From Maribacter thermophilus (GTDB lineage: Bacteria; Bacteroidota; Bacteroidia; Flavobacteriales; Flavobacteriaceae): a stretch of 64,000 nt of DNA. Shown one piece after another: positions 63,713-64,000 of this stretch. The notes under the pieces are model-generated. The model ran no database searches and was not told the origin of the DNA. It saw nothing but the letters and a program-made list of their open reading frames with translations. Both the position numbers and the translations under genes were made by a program. The stretch spans positions 1,838,985 through 1,902,984 of the forward strand of contig NZ_LDAS01000001.1 in the NCBI RefSeq assembly GCF_001020565.1. Reading direction: 5' to 3'. How positions within the stretch are numbered: the first letter of the stretch is position 1; each line of letters begins with the position of its first letter.

Positions 63713-64000
63713 CTACTTACGGGCACGTAACATTTCTCTTTTTCCCGGAGGCCCCGGCAATCTCTCAACGGTAAAACCTACCTCTTGCATAGCCCGCCTT
63801 ACGCTTCCTTTTGCGGAATACGTGACCAATACTCCGCCTTGCTTTAGAGACTTATACATTTTATCAAAAATTTGCACTGTCCATAATTCTGGTTGCACCC
63901 TTGCCCCAAAAGCATCAAAGTAGATAAGGTCAAAATCCTCTATATTCTCTATTTGGTCAAAAAATTTCTTTTCTTTCTTCAGCGAAAAACAATTATTGAT
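63713..64000 (-). CDS. mnmD: tRNA 5-methylaminomethyl-2-thiouridine methyltransferase MnmD (DUF752), C-terminal part
   Basis: Runs off the right edge; 95 residues visible. Upstream in frame is FDLIYFDAFGARVQPELW, the MnmD/DUF752 signature (substrate Asp-Ala-Phe), then KSLKQGGVLVTYSAKGSVRRAMQEVGFTVERLPGPPGKREMLRARK. In E. coli this domain is the first half of MnmC; here it is read as the stand-alone methyltransferase seen in Bacteroidota (ends without an oxidase domain). Modifies the wobble uridine of tRNA. Confidence 0.9.
   Translation of the reverse strand: MNNCFSLKKEKKFFDQIENIEDFDLIYFDAFGARVQPELWTVQIFDKMYKSLKQGGVLVTYSAKGSVRRAMQEVGFTVERLPGPPGKREMLRARK

Overview
The window is a contiguous piece of chromosome from a low-GC member of the Bacteroidota, almost certainly family Flavobacteriaceae (Maribacter/Zobellia-like marine relatives would fit; the genus is inference). 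The basis is two proteins with the type B (CHU_C) sorting domain of the type IX secretion system (T9SS), a PorP/SprF-like protein beside a PorE-like OmpA protein, a long Bacteroidota-type NusB, PUR-family DUF3276, HmuY/TonB uptake genes, and promoters of the Bacteroidota form TTTG-N~20-TAnnTTTG. I see no rRNA, tRNA, CRISPR array, insertion sequence, prophage or origin. The DNA reads as ordinary core chromosome with several under-described accessory loci.

Layout. 1-4.5 kb: the 3' end of a SprB-repeat/CHU_C adhesin and a secreted DUF11-type protein. 4.6-8.4 kb: an ABC transporter pair and uvrB. 8.4-10.7 kb: a long gene-free stretch, a small heat-shock protein and two tandem TerB-like paralogues. 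10.8-16.8 kb: a T9SS surface unit (CHU_C cargo, PorP/SprF, PorE-like OmpA). 17-27.8 kb: a CAP-domain lipoprotein, DUF1456 protein, sucC, a Lon-substrate-domain protein, lysA, a secreted thioredoxin, an M1 aminopeptidase, guaB and a Cys-rich mini-protein. 28-36.3 kb: a divergent iron/heme acquisition locus. 36.3-49.1 kb: mostly metabolic and housekeeping genes (HMG-CoA lyase, LysE exporter, pyrD, pepT, yajC-DUF1573-nusB, an ABC exporter, DUF3276, an acyltransferase, a BASS transporter). 48.5-51.1 kb: thiol-redox genes, a cold-shock protein and two tandem 27-28 residue membrane mini-proteins. 51.1-55.3 kb: a cyclophilin-FKBP fusion, an M28 peptidase, PPK2 and a secreted duplicated protein. 55.3-62.5 kb: a tight leftward cluster of ABC exporter, MscS channel, outer-membrane barrel and a sigma-54-type response regulator, preceded by grpE-dnaJ. 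The right edge holds a TIGR01777 epimerase and the 3' end of mnmD.

The most interesting system is at 28.0-36.3 kb. A HmuY lipoprotein and TonB receptor are divergently transcribed from a four-gene operon encoding DUF6607, a secreted ankyrin protein, DUF2271 and a PepSY-flavodoxin-FNR reductase. One 7-7-7 palindrome overlaps both promoters, which suggests a single metal- or heme-responsive switch. Other items worth attention are the tandem membrane mini-proteins, a sigma-54-type regulator with no DNA-binding domain and an altered GAFTGA loop, a DnaJ keeping only two of four zinc motifs, and TGACA direct repeats in front of both chaperone units.
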